From NCBI GenBank assembly GCA_947038515.1, contig CAMQWJ010000003.1:98822-162821 (forward strand): a DNA stretch of 64,000 bases, given 5' to 3'. The notes beneath the pieces were generated by a model. The model was not told the DNA's origin. It was given only the letters and a program-made list of their open reading frames with translations, and searched no databases. The DNA is from an uncultured Fusobacteriaceae bacterium. GTDB lineage: Bacteria; Fusobacteriota; Fusobacteriia; Fusobacteriales; Fusobacteriaceae. Each line of letters opens with the position of its first letter. Position 1 is the first letter of the stretch. The position numbers were made by a program, and so were the translations under genes. Shown here piece after piece: positions 1 to 9,334 of this stretch.

Positions 1-1328
1 ATATCAGTTAATGTATTTTCTCCATTTAAAAACTCTGAGCTAATAGCAAGAGAAAAAGCTTCTAATAATTTTTCTCCAATATCACTATATTTTTTTTCTA
101 AAATATCAAAAAGATTAATTTTATCTTTAAAAAACACTATAAATTCTTTAACAGATTTGAATTCAGATATTTCTAAAAGGTCACTATGAATTTTTAAAAG
201 TTTGTCAAAAAAATTATTTTTACAATGAGATAAAAAAAAGTTATCTTTACTAAGTTCGGAAGAAAAATATTTATATTCTTGATTTAAAAGAGTATAAAAA
301 CTAAGAATATCTTCCTCAGTAAGATTATAGTTTATAATAAATCCTTTGTTTTCAATATGTTTTTTTAAAATTAAAAGAGATAATGGAGAACCTTTTAATG
401 AGAGTTCTAAACTAGAAAGTAGTTCCTGCTGTCCTTTAAAAAAATTGAAAATATTAGTATCATTGAGAATATCCAATTGATTTGAAGTAAAGTATTTAGG
501 GAAAAGTTTATGGAAATTACAATTTTTAATATCTGGAAGAAAAATATCATTACCTAAATTATGATTATTTTCATTTTTTAAAAAATTTATCATATTTACT
601 AATATTTCAATATCTTCTTTAGCTTCAAAGAGTTCTATTTTAGAATTTTTCTTACTAGTATCAAAAGAAACTTGAAAAAGTTCAAGATTTTCTTCATCAA
701 AATCTTGAGGTGGACATTGAAGAAGAAATTCAATGTCATGTGTTTTTTCTAATGTTCTAAGAACTCTCTTTTCTAAAGGGGTAAAATAAGGAATATCCAC
801 AAAAATTATTTTTTTATATTTAGATAAAGATTCAAAATTTAAAGCTGAATAATTTTTTATCCAATCTTCAGGAATAAGATTGTTCTTTAGAAGATACTGA
901 TCATAACCAATTTTCATTTTAGTAAAAAGAGCTATTTTATTCTTTTGCCAAGGTTCTAAAGAAATTAAAGAATCAAAAAGATAAGTATTTTTAAGAGTGT
1001 AGTATCTAAAAAATTCATCTCCAATATCAATAAAATCATAATAATTTTCTATATTTAAATCATTAATTAAAGAAGTAGTTAAAGAAGAGTAAAGTGAAAG
1101 TATTCTTTTACTCTCTCTTATAATAACTTTATCAGTTGAAAAAATAATGTTTTGAAAATCTTTAAAAGTAATAAAGGTTTCTTGTGTTTGGAGAATATTT
1201 ATAGTTTTCATTTTTTTATCACGATATATATTTTTAAGTAAGTAATCAGAAAAAACAACTAGAGTATCACTTTTAGCCTCTAAATTATCAATGATTTTAG
1301 TTTTGAAATCAAGATACTTAAAATTCAT
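1..1328 (-). CDS. Partial AddB-like helicase/nuclease-family protein (N-terminal 442 residues)
   Basis: An open minus-strand frame starts at ATG 1328, behind a GGAGG ribosome site, and runs without a stop off the left edge, so the C-terminus lies outside the window. The visible part starts MNFKYLDFKTKIID and shows no Walker A motif. Around residues 165-200 it has a segment of the form (I)IFVDIPYFTPLEKRVLRTL, resembling the strand-helix-strand pattern with FTPLE in AddB-type inactivated helicase domains, followed by short hydrophobic strands. If this reading is right, the missing C-terminus would carry the PD-(D/E)XK nuclease, and the protein would act with an AddA partner in double-strand-break processing. 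The gene diverges from polA. The assignment is an inference from pattern and neighbourhood. Another large fusobacterial protein of unknown role is possible. Confidence 0.5.
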   Translation of the reverse strand, partial: MNFKYLDFKTKIIDNLEAKSDTLVVFSDYLLKNIYRDKKMKTINILQTQETFITFKDFQNIIFSTDKVIIRESKRILSLYSSLTTSLINDLNIENYYDFIDIGDEFFRYYTLKNTYLFDSLISLEPWQKNKIALFTKMKIGYDQYLLKNNLIPEDWIKNYSALNFESLSKYKKIIFVDIPYFTPLEKRVLRTLEKTHDIEFLLQCPPQDFDEENLELFQVSFDTSKKNSKIELFEAKEDIEILVNMINFLKNENNHNLGNDIFLPDIKNCNFHKLFPKYFTSNQLDILNDTNIFNFFKGQQELLSSLELSLKGSPLSLLILKKHIENKGFIINYNLTEEDILSFYTLLNQEYKYFSSELSKDNFFLSHCKNNFFDKLLKIHSDLLEISEFKSVKEFIVFFKDKINLFDILEKKYSDIGEKLLEAFSLAISSEFLNGENTLTD

Positions 1329-1364
1329 TTAAACCTCCAATTTTTCTAATTATTTTATGTTAAA

Positions 1365-1373
1365 ATTATAGCA
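1365..1373 (-). promoter_or_regulatory. Extended -10 promoter of the AddB-like gene
   Basis: On the minus strand the bases read TG-C-TATAAT (TATAAT at 1370-1365), an extended -10 box about 37 bases upstream of the ATG at 1328. No good -35 box is visible, as is usual for extended -10 promoters. Confidence 0.5.
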
Positions 1374-1565
1374 TAAAAATTAAGAATTAGTAATTAGATA
1401 TATGTTTTAAAAAGTAAAAAAAACTGTATTTACATTCTTTTCAATTTTAATTTTTATTATATAGAAAATATATTAGATAAAAATATTAAGAGAAAATTAT
1501 AGACTTAAAATTATAAAAAATGCCTATACTAATATGAAAAAAGAGAGGAAAAAGAGAAATAAGTG

Positions 1566-1574
1566 TGATATAAT
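1566..1574 (+). promoter_or_regulatory. Extended -10 promoter of polA
   Basis: TG-A-TATAAT occurs about 60 bases before the polA ATG. There is no convincing -35 box. The rest of the 305-base gap between the divergent genes (1329-1633) is AT-rich and shows no further gene. Confidence 0.5.
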
Positions 1575-1633
1575 TAAAGAAGAAATAAAGAATAGGGTCA
1601 AATATGGAATAAAAAATGAAATAGGAGTTTAGA

Positions 1634-4348
1634 ATGAAAACAGTAGTACTTTTAGATACAAGTGCCATCATATATAGAGCTTTTTTTGCTAATCCAAATT
1701 TTAGAACCAAAACAGAACCTACAGGGGCAGTTTATGGTTTTATAGGAACACTTTTTAAAATTATAAAAGAATTAAAACCAGACTTAATGTGTGCAGCTTT
1801 TGATGTATCAAGAAGTACATTAAAAAGAACAGAGCTATATAGTGGTTATAAAGCTAAAAGAGAGGCTGCACCGGAAGATTTAATTTTACAAATTTCAAGA
1901 ATAGAAGAAGTGCTAGATGGGTTTAATATAAAAAGGGTTAAAATACCAAGATGTGAAGCAGATGATGTTTTGGGAACTATTGCTAGTAGACTTAGTAAAC
2001 AAAATTATAAAGTTATTGTAGTAACAGGGGATAAAGATTTAACACAAATTGTAGATGAGAATATCAGTATAGCCCTATTAGGAAAAGGGGAAGGGAAAGA
2101 AGGATTTAAAATCATATCTACTCAAGAAGATGTAGTTGACTATATAGGGGTTCATCCACACAGGATTCCAGATTTATTTGGTCTTATTGGAGACACTAGT
2201 GATGGAATACCAGGAGTTAGAAAAATAGGTCCTAAAAAAGCTTTGTTAATGTTAGAAAAATATTCAGATTTAGAAGAGATTTATGAAAATTTAGATTCTT
2301 TAGTAGAACTTCCAGGAATAGGAAAATCTTTAGTGGATAATATAAGAGAAGATAGAGAATTAGCTTTTTTAAGCCGAGAACTAGCTACTATTGATAAAGA
2401 TATAGAAGAAATAAAAATTCTTCCTGAGGATTTAGAGTTTGGAGAAAATTTTGAAAAACTACAGGAATTATTTACTATTCTTGAGTTTAAAGCATATTTA
2501 AAAAGAATAGGAGAAAACTCAACAGTTATAAAAAAAATAGAGAGCGATAGTTTAGTTAATGAAGAAAATGGTATTGTAAATGAAAAAAAACTCTCTGTTA
2601 CGGGAAATGCTTCAACACTACCAGTAACCTTAATAGATAACGAAAATTTAATTTTAGAAATAAAAGAAATTTTAGAACAAGAAAAAGAGCTATTTTTATA
2701 TGCAAATGAAGTTGGGTTAGGAATAAGTACGCAGAATAGAAATTTTTATATTCCACTTTTCCATAAACCTTTATTTTTTAAGAATTTAGAGATAGAAAAA
2801 TTAGATTTTCTTTTTAAGAACAATTATAAAATTTCTGCTTTTGATGTAAAAAATCTATTTATTATGGGATTCCTTATAAAGCTTTCAGATATAATTTTGG
2901 ATACTATGATTGGAATGCACCTTTTAACTTCTAAAACAAAAGTAACTATTGAAACTATTGGAAGAGAAATTTTAGATATGGATGATATTCCAAATGGTGA
3001 AGAGTTCAAAAAAATAGAACTATCAGATGTAGAGCCTGAAAAAATAGCAAATTTCATTGGAAAATATAGTGAAATTATAAAAGAATCAACACCTATAATC
3101 TTGGAACAATTGGAAGAAAATGAACTTAAATCAGTTTGGGAAAAAATAGAGCTCCCTTTAATAGAGGTTCTATATAATATGGAGACTAATGGTATAAAGA
3201 TAGATACTGATTATTTTAAAAATTTTGAGATAGAATTAAATGGAAAGTTAGAAAATATAAGAACTAAAATATATGAAATATCAAAGAAAGAATTTAATTT
3301 AAATTCTCCAAAACAATTAGCTGAAATACTATTTGTCGATTTAGAAATGCCAGTTTTAAAAAAGAATAAAACTGGACCTTCAACTGATGTAGATGTATTA
3401 GAAGGGCTAGAAAATATGGGGTTTGAAATAGCAACTTTGCTTTTAGAACATCGAAAATTATCAAAATTAGTTCAAACCTATGTGGAACCACTTCCAAAAA
3501 TGATTGATGGATATTCACGATTACATTCTTCATTTAATCAAATTGGGACAGCAACAGGAAGATTATCTTCATCAAATCCTAATTTACAAAATATACCTTC
3601 ACGTTCTGAAGAGGGAATGAAAATAAGAGCTGGATTTATAGCAGATGAGGGAAATATTCTTTTAGGAATAGATTATTCTCAAATAGAACTTAGAGTGCTT
3701 GGAGATTTTACAGAAGATCCAAGTCTAATAAGAGCATATAATAATGATGTTGACTTACATGAGATGACTGCAAGAAAAATTTTTAAGATAGAATCTGAAA
3801 CTGAAGTAAGTAGAGAGCAAAGAAATGTTGCAAAAATTGTTAATTTTAGTTTAATATATGGGAAAACAGCTTTTGGATTAAGTAAAGAATTGAAAATACC
3901 AGTAAAGGAAGCAACTGCATATATTGAAGCCTACTTTGAACAATATCCTAAAGTTAAAGAGTTTGAAAAAAATACTATTCTAGAAGCAGAACAGAATGGT
4001 TTTGTTAGAACTTATTTTGGACGAAAAAGAGATATTTCTGATATAAATTCAAAAAATAAAAATTTGAAGTCACAGGGTGAAAGAATGGCTGTAAACTCAA
4101 TTATTCAAGGTACAGCTTCTGAAATAATAAAAGTTGCAATGATAGATATTTATAATATGATAAAAAATGATTTGGATATTAAGCTATTATTACAAGTTCA
4201 TGATGAACTAATATTTGAGGTTAAAAAAGATAAGGCAGAGGAATATAGAGTAAAAATAGAAAAGCTTATGATTGAAGGGACTATTTTTAAAAATGTTAAA
4301 TTAGAAGTTAATAGTCATATGGGTAATTCTTGGGCTGAAACAAAATAA
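1634..4348 (+). CDS. polA: DNA polymerase I
   Basis: Family A DNA polymerase of 904 residues, used for Okazaki fragment maturation and repair. Residues 1-290 are the 5'-3' exonuclease (GDKDLTQIV near residue 136 and the helix-hairpin-helix stretch GDTSDGIPGVRKIGPKKA). The central domain matches a 3'-5' exonuclease in position, but where the catalytic DxE should be the sequence reads LYANEVGLGI, so proofreading residues are missing. The polymerase domain has motif A DYSQIELR at 680, motif B RNVAKIVNFSLIYG at 730 and motif C QVHDE with His 856. The ATG at 1634 follows an AGGAG site. whiA starts 18 bases after its stop, suggesting cotranscription. The identification is firm. Confidence 0.97.
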   Translation: MKTVVLLDTSAIIYRAFFANPNFRTKTEPTGAVYGFIGTLFKIIKELKPDLMCAAFDVSRSTLKRTELYSGYKAKREAAPEDLILQISRIEEVLDGFNIKRVKIPRCEADDVLGTIASRLSKQNYKVIVVTGDKDLTQIVDENISIALLGKGEGKEGFKIISTQEDVVDYIGVHPHRIPDLFGLIGDTSDGIPGVRKIGPKKALLMLEKYSDLEEIYENLDSLVELPGIGKSLVDNIREDRELAFLSRELATIDKDIEEIKILPEDLEFGENFEKLQELFTILEFKAYLKRIGENSTVIKKIESDSLVNEENGIVNEKKLSVTGNASTLPVTLIDNENLILEIKEILEQEKELFLYANEVGLGISTQNRNFYIPLFHKPLFFKNLEIEKLDFLFKNNYKISAFDVKNLFIMGFLIKLSDIILDTMIGMHLLTSKTKVTIETIGREILDMDDIPNGEEFKKIELSDVEPEKIANFIGKYSEIIKESTPIILEQLEENELKSVWEKIELPLIEVLYNMETNGIKIDTDYFKNFEIELNGKLENIRTKIYEISKKEFNLNSPKQLAEILFVDLEMPVLKKNKTGPSTDVDVLEGLENMGFEIATLLLEHRKLSKLVQTYVEPLPKMIDGYSRLHSSFNQIGTATGRLSSSNPNLQNIPSRSEEGMKIRAGFIADEGNILLGIDYSQIELRVLGDFTEDPSLIRAYNNDVDLHEMTARKIFKIESETEVSREQRNVAKIVNFSLIYGKTAFGLSKELKIPVKEATAYIEAYFEQYPKVKEFEKNTILEAEQNGFVRTYFGRKRDISDINSKNKNLKSQGERMAVNSIIQGTASEIIKVAMIDIYNMIKNDLDIKLLLQVHDELIFEVKKDKAEEYRVKIEKLMIEGTIFKNVKLEVNSHMGNSWAETK

Positions 4349-4366
4349 GTAGTGAGGTGATTGTAA

Positions 4367-5266
4367 TTGTCTTATACCCAAAAAGTAAAAAAAGAAATTA
4401 TGAAGAATGAAGAGTTAACTTCTTTAGAGATATTAGGTGAAATTTGTTCAGTAATTAAAAGTAAAAATGCTATATTTTCTGATAAAATAGAAATAAAAAT
4501 GGAAAATATAACTTTGGCTAGTCGATTTTATGGGTTACTACAAGAAGCAACCTCGCTTAGAATATTAATAAAATATTCCATTAGTAAAAAATTTGGAGAG
4601 CATAAAGTCTATACAATAACAGTGCCTAAGCAAAAAGGATTTAAAGAATTTATAGGACAAATTAAAAGTATTACCAATAGCATAATAGTTACTCAAGAGG
4701 AACTTTTGTGTGGGAATATAAGAGGGTATTTTATATATTCAGGATATGTGAAAGATCCAACTAAAGAATATGCAATGGATTTTTTCATTGATTCACAAGA
4801 GGGAGCAGATGACTTTTATTCTTTACTTTTAGCATTGGATAAAAAAGTTTTTCAAACAATAAAAAAATCTAAATTTTTAGTATATCTTAGAAATTCAGAA
4901 GATATAATGGACCTTTTGGTAAATATGGGATCAATGAAAGAATTTTTTAAGTATGAAGAAACAACTATGATGAAAGATTTGAAGAATAAAACTATTAGAG
5001 AAATGAATTGGGAAGTTGCAAATGAGACAAAAACATTGGATTCTGCAAATAAGCAGATAAGAATGATAGATTATATAGATAAAGTTTGTGGATTAGGAGC
5101 TCTAACTTCTGTTATAGAAGAAGTGGCTCAAATAAGGTTGAAATATACAGAAAGTTCTTTACAAGAGATTGCTGACATAATTGGTATTTCAAAATCAGGA
5201 GTAAAAAATAGATTTAGGCGTCTTGAAGATTTTTATAAAGAACTTATAGAAGAGGAGATGGAGTAG
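4367..5266 (+). CDS. whiA: DNA-binding protein WhiA
   Basis: A 299-residue WhiA-family protein: an N-terminal LAGLIDADG-homing-endonuclease-like fold without nuclease activity in the family, and a C-terminal helix-turn-helix (about residues 215-299, with RLKYTESSLQEIADIIGISK then SGVKNRFRRLEDF). In actinobacteria and Bacillus it is linked to cell division and chromosome segregation. What it controls here is unknown. The start is TTG 4367, six bases after GAGGTGA at 4354-4360; the TTG at 4361 is followed at once by a stop. It lies between polA and ribF, outside the whiA-rapZ neighbourhood usual in Firmicutes. Confidence 0.93.
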   Translation: MSYTQKVKKEIMKNEELTSLEILGEICSVIKSKNAIFSDKIEIKMENITLASRFYGLLQEATSLRILIKYSISKKFGEHKVYTITVPKQKGFKEFIGQIKSITNSIIVTQEELLCGNIRGYFIYSGYVKDPTKEYAMDFFIDSQEGADDFYSLLLALDKKVFQTIKKSKFLVYLRNSEDIMDLLVNMGSMKEFFKYEETTMMKDLKNKTIREMNWEVANETKTLDSANKQIRMIDYIDKVCGLGALTSVIEEVAQIRLKYTESSLQEIADIIGISKSGVKNRFRRLEDFYKELIEEEME

Positions 5267-5274
5267 AAAAAATT

Positions 5275-6234
5275 ATGAAAATAATTTATGATATATTTAA
5301 TTATGAAGAAAAAATAAATAATGCTTATGTATCTATAGGAAATTTTGATGGTGTTCATAGAGGTCATAAGGCACTCATAAATAGTTGTATAGATGAAGCT
5401 AGAAAAAACAATGGTGTATCTGTTGTTTTTACATTCTATAATCACACTAAAGAGACTGTAGGAAAAGGAATAGTTCCTAAATTTATAAATACACTAGAAG
5501 AAAAAATTTATTCTTTAGAATTATTGGGGATAGACTATCTTATATTACAACCATTTACTAAAGAGTTCTCTGAACTAACAGGGGAAGAATTTATAGAAAA
5601 AATTATATTGAATAAACTTAATACTCGTGAGATTTTTGTAGGATTTGACTTTCACTTTGGAAAAAATCGTTGTTATGATGTAAAAGATTTGAAAGATATT
5701 GGAGAAAAAAAACATATAAAAATAAGAGAAGTATCAGAAATCAGAATAGAAGATAAAGTAGTGAGTTCAACAGCTATTAGAAATCACATTTTAAATGGAG
5801 ATTTAACAACAGTTAATCACTTATTAGATTCACCACTTATACTCATAGGTGAAGTTATTCATGGTAGAAAAATAGGAAGAGTAATGGGGTTTCCTACTGC
5901 AAATTTAGAACGAGTTAATAAAGCATATTTACCTTATGGTATTTATGGGGGTGCTTGCAAAATACTAGGCTCAGACATTGAATATGATTGTGTTGTAAAT
6001 ATTGGTAAAAATCCAACTTTAAAGCCAAATGAAAAGAGCGTAGAAGTACATATCTTAAACTTTGATAAAGATATATATGGTAAAAAATTAGTTGTTCAAC
6101 TAATTAAACACTTAAGAAAAGAAATTAAATTTTCTGGAATAGAAGAATTAAAAAAACAAATTTTTTTAGATATAGATAATTGGAAAGAATATTTAGAGAC
6201 ACTTAAAGGGAGTGAGAATGGAATTAATTCTTAA
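5275..6234 (+). CDS. ribF: Bifunctional riboflavin kinase / FAD synthetase
   Basis: This 319-residue protein converts riboflavin to FMN and then FAD with two ATP. The N-terminal adenylyltransferase shows SIGNFDGVHRGHKALI (about residues 21-36) and VSSTAIRNHI near 163. The C-terminal riboflavin kinase shows GRKIGRVMGFPTANL at about 196-210 with the PTAN flavin/ATP-binding element. The length is typical. The gene follows whiA by 8 bases and overlaps the next gene, so these are likely one transcript. Confidence 0.96.
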   Translation: MKIIYDIFNYEEKINNAYVSIGNFDGVHRGHKALINSCIDEARKNNGVSVVFTFYNHTKETVGKGIVPKFINTLEEKIYSLELLGIDYLILQPFTKEFSELTGEEFIEKIILNKLNTREIFVGFDFHFGKNRCYDVKDLKDIGEKKHIKIREVSEIRIEDKVVSSTAIRNHILNGDLTTVNHLLDSPLILIGEVIHGRKIGRVMGFPTANLERVNKAYLPYGIYGGACKILGSDIEYDCVVNIGKNPTLKPNEKSVEVHILNFDKDIYGKKLVVQLIKHLRKEIKFSGIEELKKQIFLDIDNWKEYLETLKGSENGINS

Positions 6235-6898
6235 TATAGACAATTTTCAAGGACCACTTGACCTTCTTTTATTTATGGTAGAAAAAAAAAAAATAAAGAT
6301 TGAAGATATAAATATATCTCAATTAATAGAAGAATATTTAGAGGTAATAAGAGCATACAGAGAAGATAACTTCGAATTAAAAGTTGAGTTTGTTTTAGTG
6401 GCAAGTGAACTTTTAGAAATTAAAACATTGGAGTTAATAAAATCAGAATTAAAACATGAAAAGGAACAAGAACTGAGAAGAAGAATAGAAGAATATAAAA
6501 TGATAAAAGAGTTATCAGAAGAAGTGTCAAAGCTTCAAAATGAAAACAATATATCTTATTCTAAAGCAGAAGGATTGAAAATATTAAAGACTCGTTCAAA
6601 AGAGATTCTTTTAAAAGATTTAAAGCAAATGGATTTATTTGTTTATTATAAAAACTACTTGGCTACGGCAGAAGTGGAGTATATGGAGCTTGATATGGAG
6701 AAAGAATATTCTATTGAAATAGAGAGTGAAAAACTTTATATGTATATTTTGGAAAAAGAGAGAAGCTTAAAAGAAATTTTTGAACGTTCTAAAACAAAAT
6801 TACATTTGATTTATCTGTTTTTATCTATATTAGAATTATATAAAGAAGGACTAATTTTAATATCTGGAGATATTTTGAGTAAAGTAAAAAAAAATTAA
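6218..6898 (+). CDS. scpA: Segregation and condensation protein A
   Basis: ScpA (226 residues) is the kleisin subunit that bridges SMC heads in bacterial condensin. The N-terminus NIDNFQGPLDLLLFMVEKKK is the family hallmark, followed by the helical SMC-neck-binding region. The C-terminal winged helix (LIYLFLSILELYKEGLILIS) is also visible. The start is placed at ATG 6218, five bases after GGGAG at 6208-6212; an in-frame GTG at 6212 overlaps that site and is less likely. The start overlaps the end of ribF by 17 bases. No scpB partner follows, unlike many Firmicutes, so it must lie elsewhere. Confidence 0.93.
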   Translation: MELILNIDNFQGPLDLLLFMVEKKKIKIEDINISQLIEEYLEVIRAYREDNFELKVEFVLVASELLEIKTLELIKSELKHEKEQELRRRIEEYKMIKELSEEVSKLQNENNISYSKAEGLKILKTRSKEILLKDLKQMDLFVYYKNYLATAEVEYMELDMEKEYSIEIESEKLYMYILEKERSLKEIFERSKTKLHLIYLFLSILELYKEGLILISGDILSKVKKN

Positions 6899-6972
6899 AA
6901 CTTTTGATGTATTTAGAGGTTTAATTGATTAGGTAGGTAGTATAACAGGGACAGGAAGTCAAAGGATAAAAA

Positions 6973-8433
6973 ATGTTTAAAAATGGATTTTTAATGATGA
7001 TTATAATTTTAATAAGTAGGGTTTTAGGACTCTTTCGTTCAGTTGTCTTAGCTTATTATTTTGGAGCAGGAGCCATAACAGATGCTTACTATAGTGCTTT
7101 TAAAATAAGTAATTTTTTTAGACAATTGTTGGGAGAAGGAGCATTAGGAAATTCTTTTATTCCTCTCTATAATGATAAATTAGTTGAGGATGGGGAAGAA
7201 GAATCGAAAAAATTTATTTTTTCAGTTTTAAATTTAGTATTCCTATTCTCAACAACAGTAACAATTTTAACTATTGTATTTTCAGATACAATTATTCAAT
7301 TTACTGTTAGGGGATTTAATGAAGAGACAAAAGCACTTGCCTCAACTCTTTTAAAAATAATGTCCTCATATTTTATTTTTATTAGTATGTCAGGAATGAT
7401 ATGTGCTATTTTAAATAATTTTAAAAAATTCTTAATTCCAGCTAGTACAGGAATATTTTTTAATCTAGTACTAATATGCTCAGCTTCAATAGCAGGAAAA
7501 GAAAATGGAATTAAAATATTAGGATATGGAGTTGTTGTTGCAGGTTTAGTACAACTCTTAATCGTACTACCATCTTTTTTTAATATAGTTAAATCATACA
7601 GTTTTAAAATAAATTTTAAAGATAAATACTTGCTTAAAATTTTTATTATGTTAGGACCAATGCTTATAGGTATTTTTGCAAAACAAGTGAACACTATTAT
7701 TGATCAATATTTTGCCTCATATCTTAATATTGGGGGAGTATCTGCCCTTGAAAATGCTACAAGAATCTATAATCTTCCAATAGGTGTATTTGGAATAACA
7801 ATTTCAACTTTAATTTTTCCAGTTTTAGCAAAAGCAATTTCAAATAATGAAATGCAGGTAGTTGAAAAAAATATGGTGAAAGGACTCAATATATTATTAT
7901 TTTTTATTATTCCTTCAATTTTTGTATTAACAGTATACTCTAAAGATATAATAAGATTGATATTGTCTTATGGAAGTTTTAATGAAAAAAATGTTTTGAT
8001 AACAGCAGATGCACTTTGTTATTACTCTCTAGGTTTATATTTTTATACTGCAATTCATATTATGACAAAGGGATTTTATGGGATGAAAAATACAAAAGAC
8101 CCTGTAAAATTTTCTATAGTTTCAATAGTAATAAATATATTATTAAATTGGTTATTAATAGATAAAATGCAATATAAAGGTCTTGCTTTAAGTACTGCAA
8201 TAGCATCAGGTGTAAATTTTCTTTGTTTGATGTATGTATTTAATAAAAAATATATAGTTTTTAACTATAAGAAAATATTTCTATTTTTTTCTATGACTTT
8301 AATAACTGCAACAATAAGTCTTGTCTGCAGCTATAGTATAGAAAATACTTTGTTGAAATTATTAATTTTTGCAATAGTATATCTATTAATGTGGATAATT
8401 CCTTTTTATAAAAAAAGAATGGAAATATTTTAA
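6973..8433 (+). CDS. murJ: Lipid II flippase MurJ
   Basis: This 486-residue integral membrane protein of the MOP exporter superfamily has about 13-14 hydrophobic segments. MurJ moves lipid II across the inner membrane for peptidoglycan synthesis. The N-terminal family pattern is clear: ISRVLGLFRSVVLAYYFGAG, then DAYYSAFKISNFFRQLLGEG and ALGNSFIPLYN. The ATG follows AAAGGA at 6960-6965. The 74 bases after scpA contain no clear terminator, so read-through is possible. Confidence 0.95.
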   Translation: MFKNGFLMMIIILISRVLGLFRSVVLAYYFGAGAITDAYYSAFKISNFFRQLLGEGALGNSFIPLYNDKLVEDGEEESKKFIFSVLNLVFLFSTTVTILTIVFSDTIIQFTVRGFNEETKALASTLLKIMSSYFIFISMSGMICAILNNFKKFLIPASTGIFFNLVLICSASIAGKENGIKILGYGVVVAGLVQLLIVLPSFFNIVKSYSFKINFKDKYLLKIFIMLGPMLIGIFAKQVNTIIDQYFASYLNIGGVSALENATRIYNLPIGVFGITISTLIFPVLAKAISNNEMQVVEKNMVKGLNILLFFIIPSIFVLTVYSKDIIRLILSYGSFNEKNVLITADALCYYSLGLYFYTAIHIMTKGFYGMKNTKDPVKFSIVSIVINILLNWLLIDKMQYKGLALSTAIASGVNFLCLMYVFNKKYIVFNYKKIFLFFSMTLITATISLVCSYSIENTLLKLLIFAIVYLLMWIIPFYKKRMEIF

Positions 8434-8476
8434 GAAAACAAACAAATAATTTAATTTAAATTGAATTATATGGTAT

Positions 8477-8482
8477 TATAAT
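8477..8482 (+). promoter_or_regulatory. Possible promoter upstream of the gene at 8585
   Basis: A perfect TATAAT lies in the 151-base gap after murJ, but no -35 box at the right spacing is convincing (TTTAAA-like sequence only). This is a tentative -10 box. Confidence 0.35.
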
Positions 8483-8584
8483 AGTGAGTAAGAGTTATTC
8501 TTATAATTAAAAATAATAAGTTATAAAATAAAAGTTTATAGCTTTAGAAATATAAATGATAATAAAATGGGGGGATAGAGGGAA

Positions 8585-9325
8585 ATGTTTGGAAAATGGT
8601 TTTCTAAAAAGAAAGATAAAGAAAATGAAAATGAAGAAGAAAATAAAAAAATAATTTTAGAGTTGGAAACTCAGTTAAAAGAAGCAAATTTAAAATTAAA
8701 TACTTTTCATAGAGAGATTTTGGAAGTGAAAACTAAAAAAATTAATCCAGTATCAATAAAATCCGAAGAAAAACATCAACTGTTTAATCAAAAACAAATT
8801 GAATTATTTGAAAAGAATTTAAGAGAAATAAAAAGAGAAAATGAAGTTTGGAAAGAAATGCTAGAAAAAGCAAAGATGGAAAAAATAGATTCGTTATTGA
8901 CTCCAAAAGGACATAAATATAGATTACCACTTGAAAAATTATATAGTGGTCTTAAATATAAAGAAATATTAGAATTTTTAGAAGGATTTGGAATAAAATT
9001 TATAGATCAATTAAAAGAAGAAATGTTTAAAAGTGATGATACTATAAAGCTAATTTCAGAAGCTCATAAAATATATGTAGACTTACAAGAAGGTAAAATT
9101 TCTTTTGATATTAAAGTTTATTTATTAAAAGGTGAACGTATAAATAAATTATATCCAAAAAGTAGAAAACTTTGTACATACTTAAATGATAATTATTATG
9201 AATTTGCAGATGACATTATAAACTTTGATTTTGATACTCTTCTAAGAATCGGGTTTGATGGGAATCAAATTAATGAGTTTACTCAAAAAAAAGATGAATA
9301 TCTTGAAGAGTTTAAGGTGAAATAA
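8585..9325 (+). CDS. Unknown protein with N-terminal coiled coil
   Basis: I do not recognise this 246-residue protein. It begins MFGKWFSKKKDKENENEEEN, a basic-aromatic start that could sit at the membrane surface, followed by about 90 residues of highly charged heptad-like helix (ELETQLKEANLKLNTF and further) predicted as coiled coil. A more globular second half has LTPKGHKYRLPLEKLYSGLK, then ILEFLEGFGIKFIDQL and LLKGERINKLYPKSRKL. There is no signal peptide, membrane span or cysteine pair. The ATG follows an AGAGGGA site. The gene ends 9 bases before coaBC, so they are probably cotranscribed. No function is proposed. Confidence 0.85.
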   Translation: MFGKWFSKKKDKENENEEENKKIILELETQLKEANLKLNTFHREILEVKTKKINPVSIKSEEKHQLFNQKQIELFEKNLREIKRENEVWKEMLEKAKMEKIDSLLTPKGHKYRLPLEKLYSGLKYKEILEFLEGFGIKFIDQLKEEMFKSDDTIKLISEAHKIYVDLQEGKISFDIKVYLLKGERINKLYPKSRKLCTYLNDNYYEFADDIINFDFDTLLRIGFDGNQINEFTQKKDEYLEEFKVK

Positions 9326-9334
9326 GGAGTGTAT

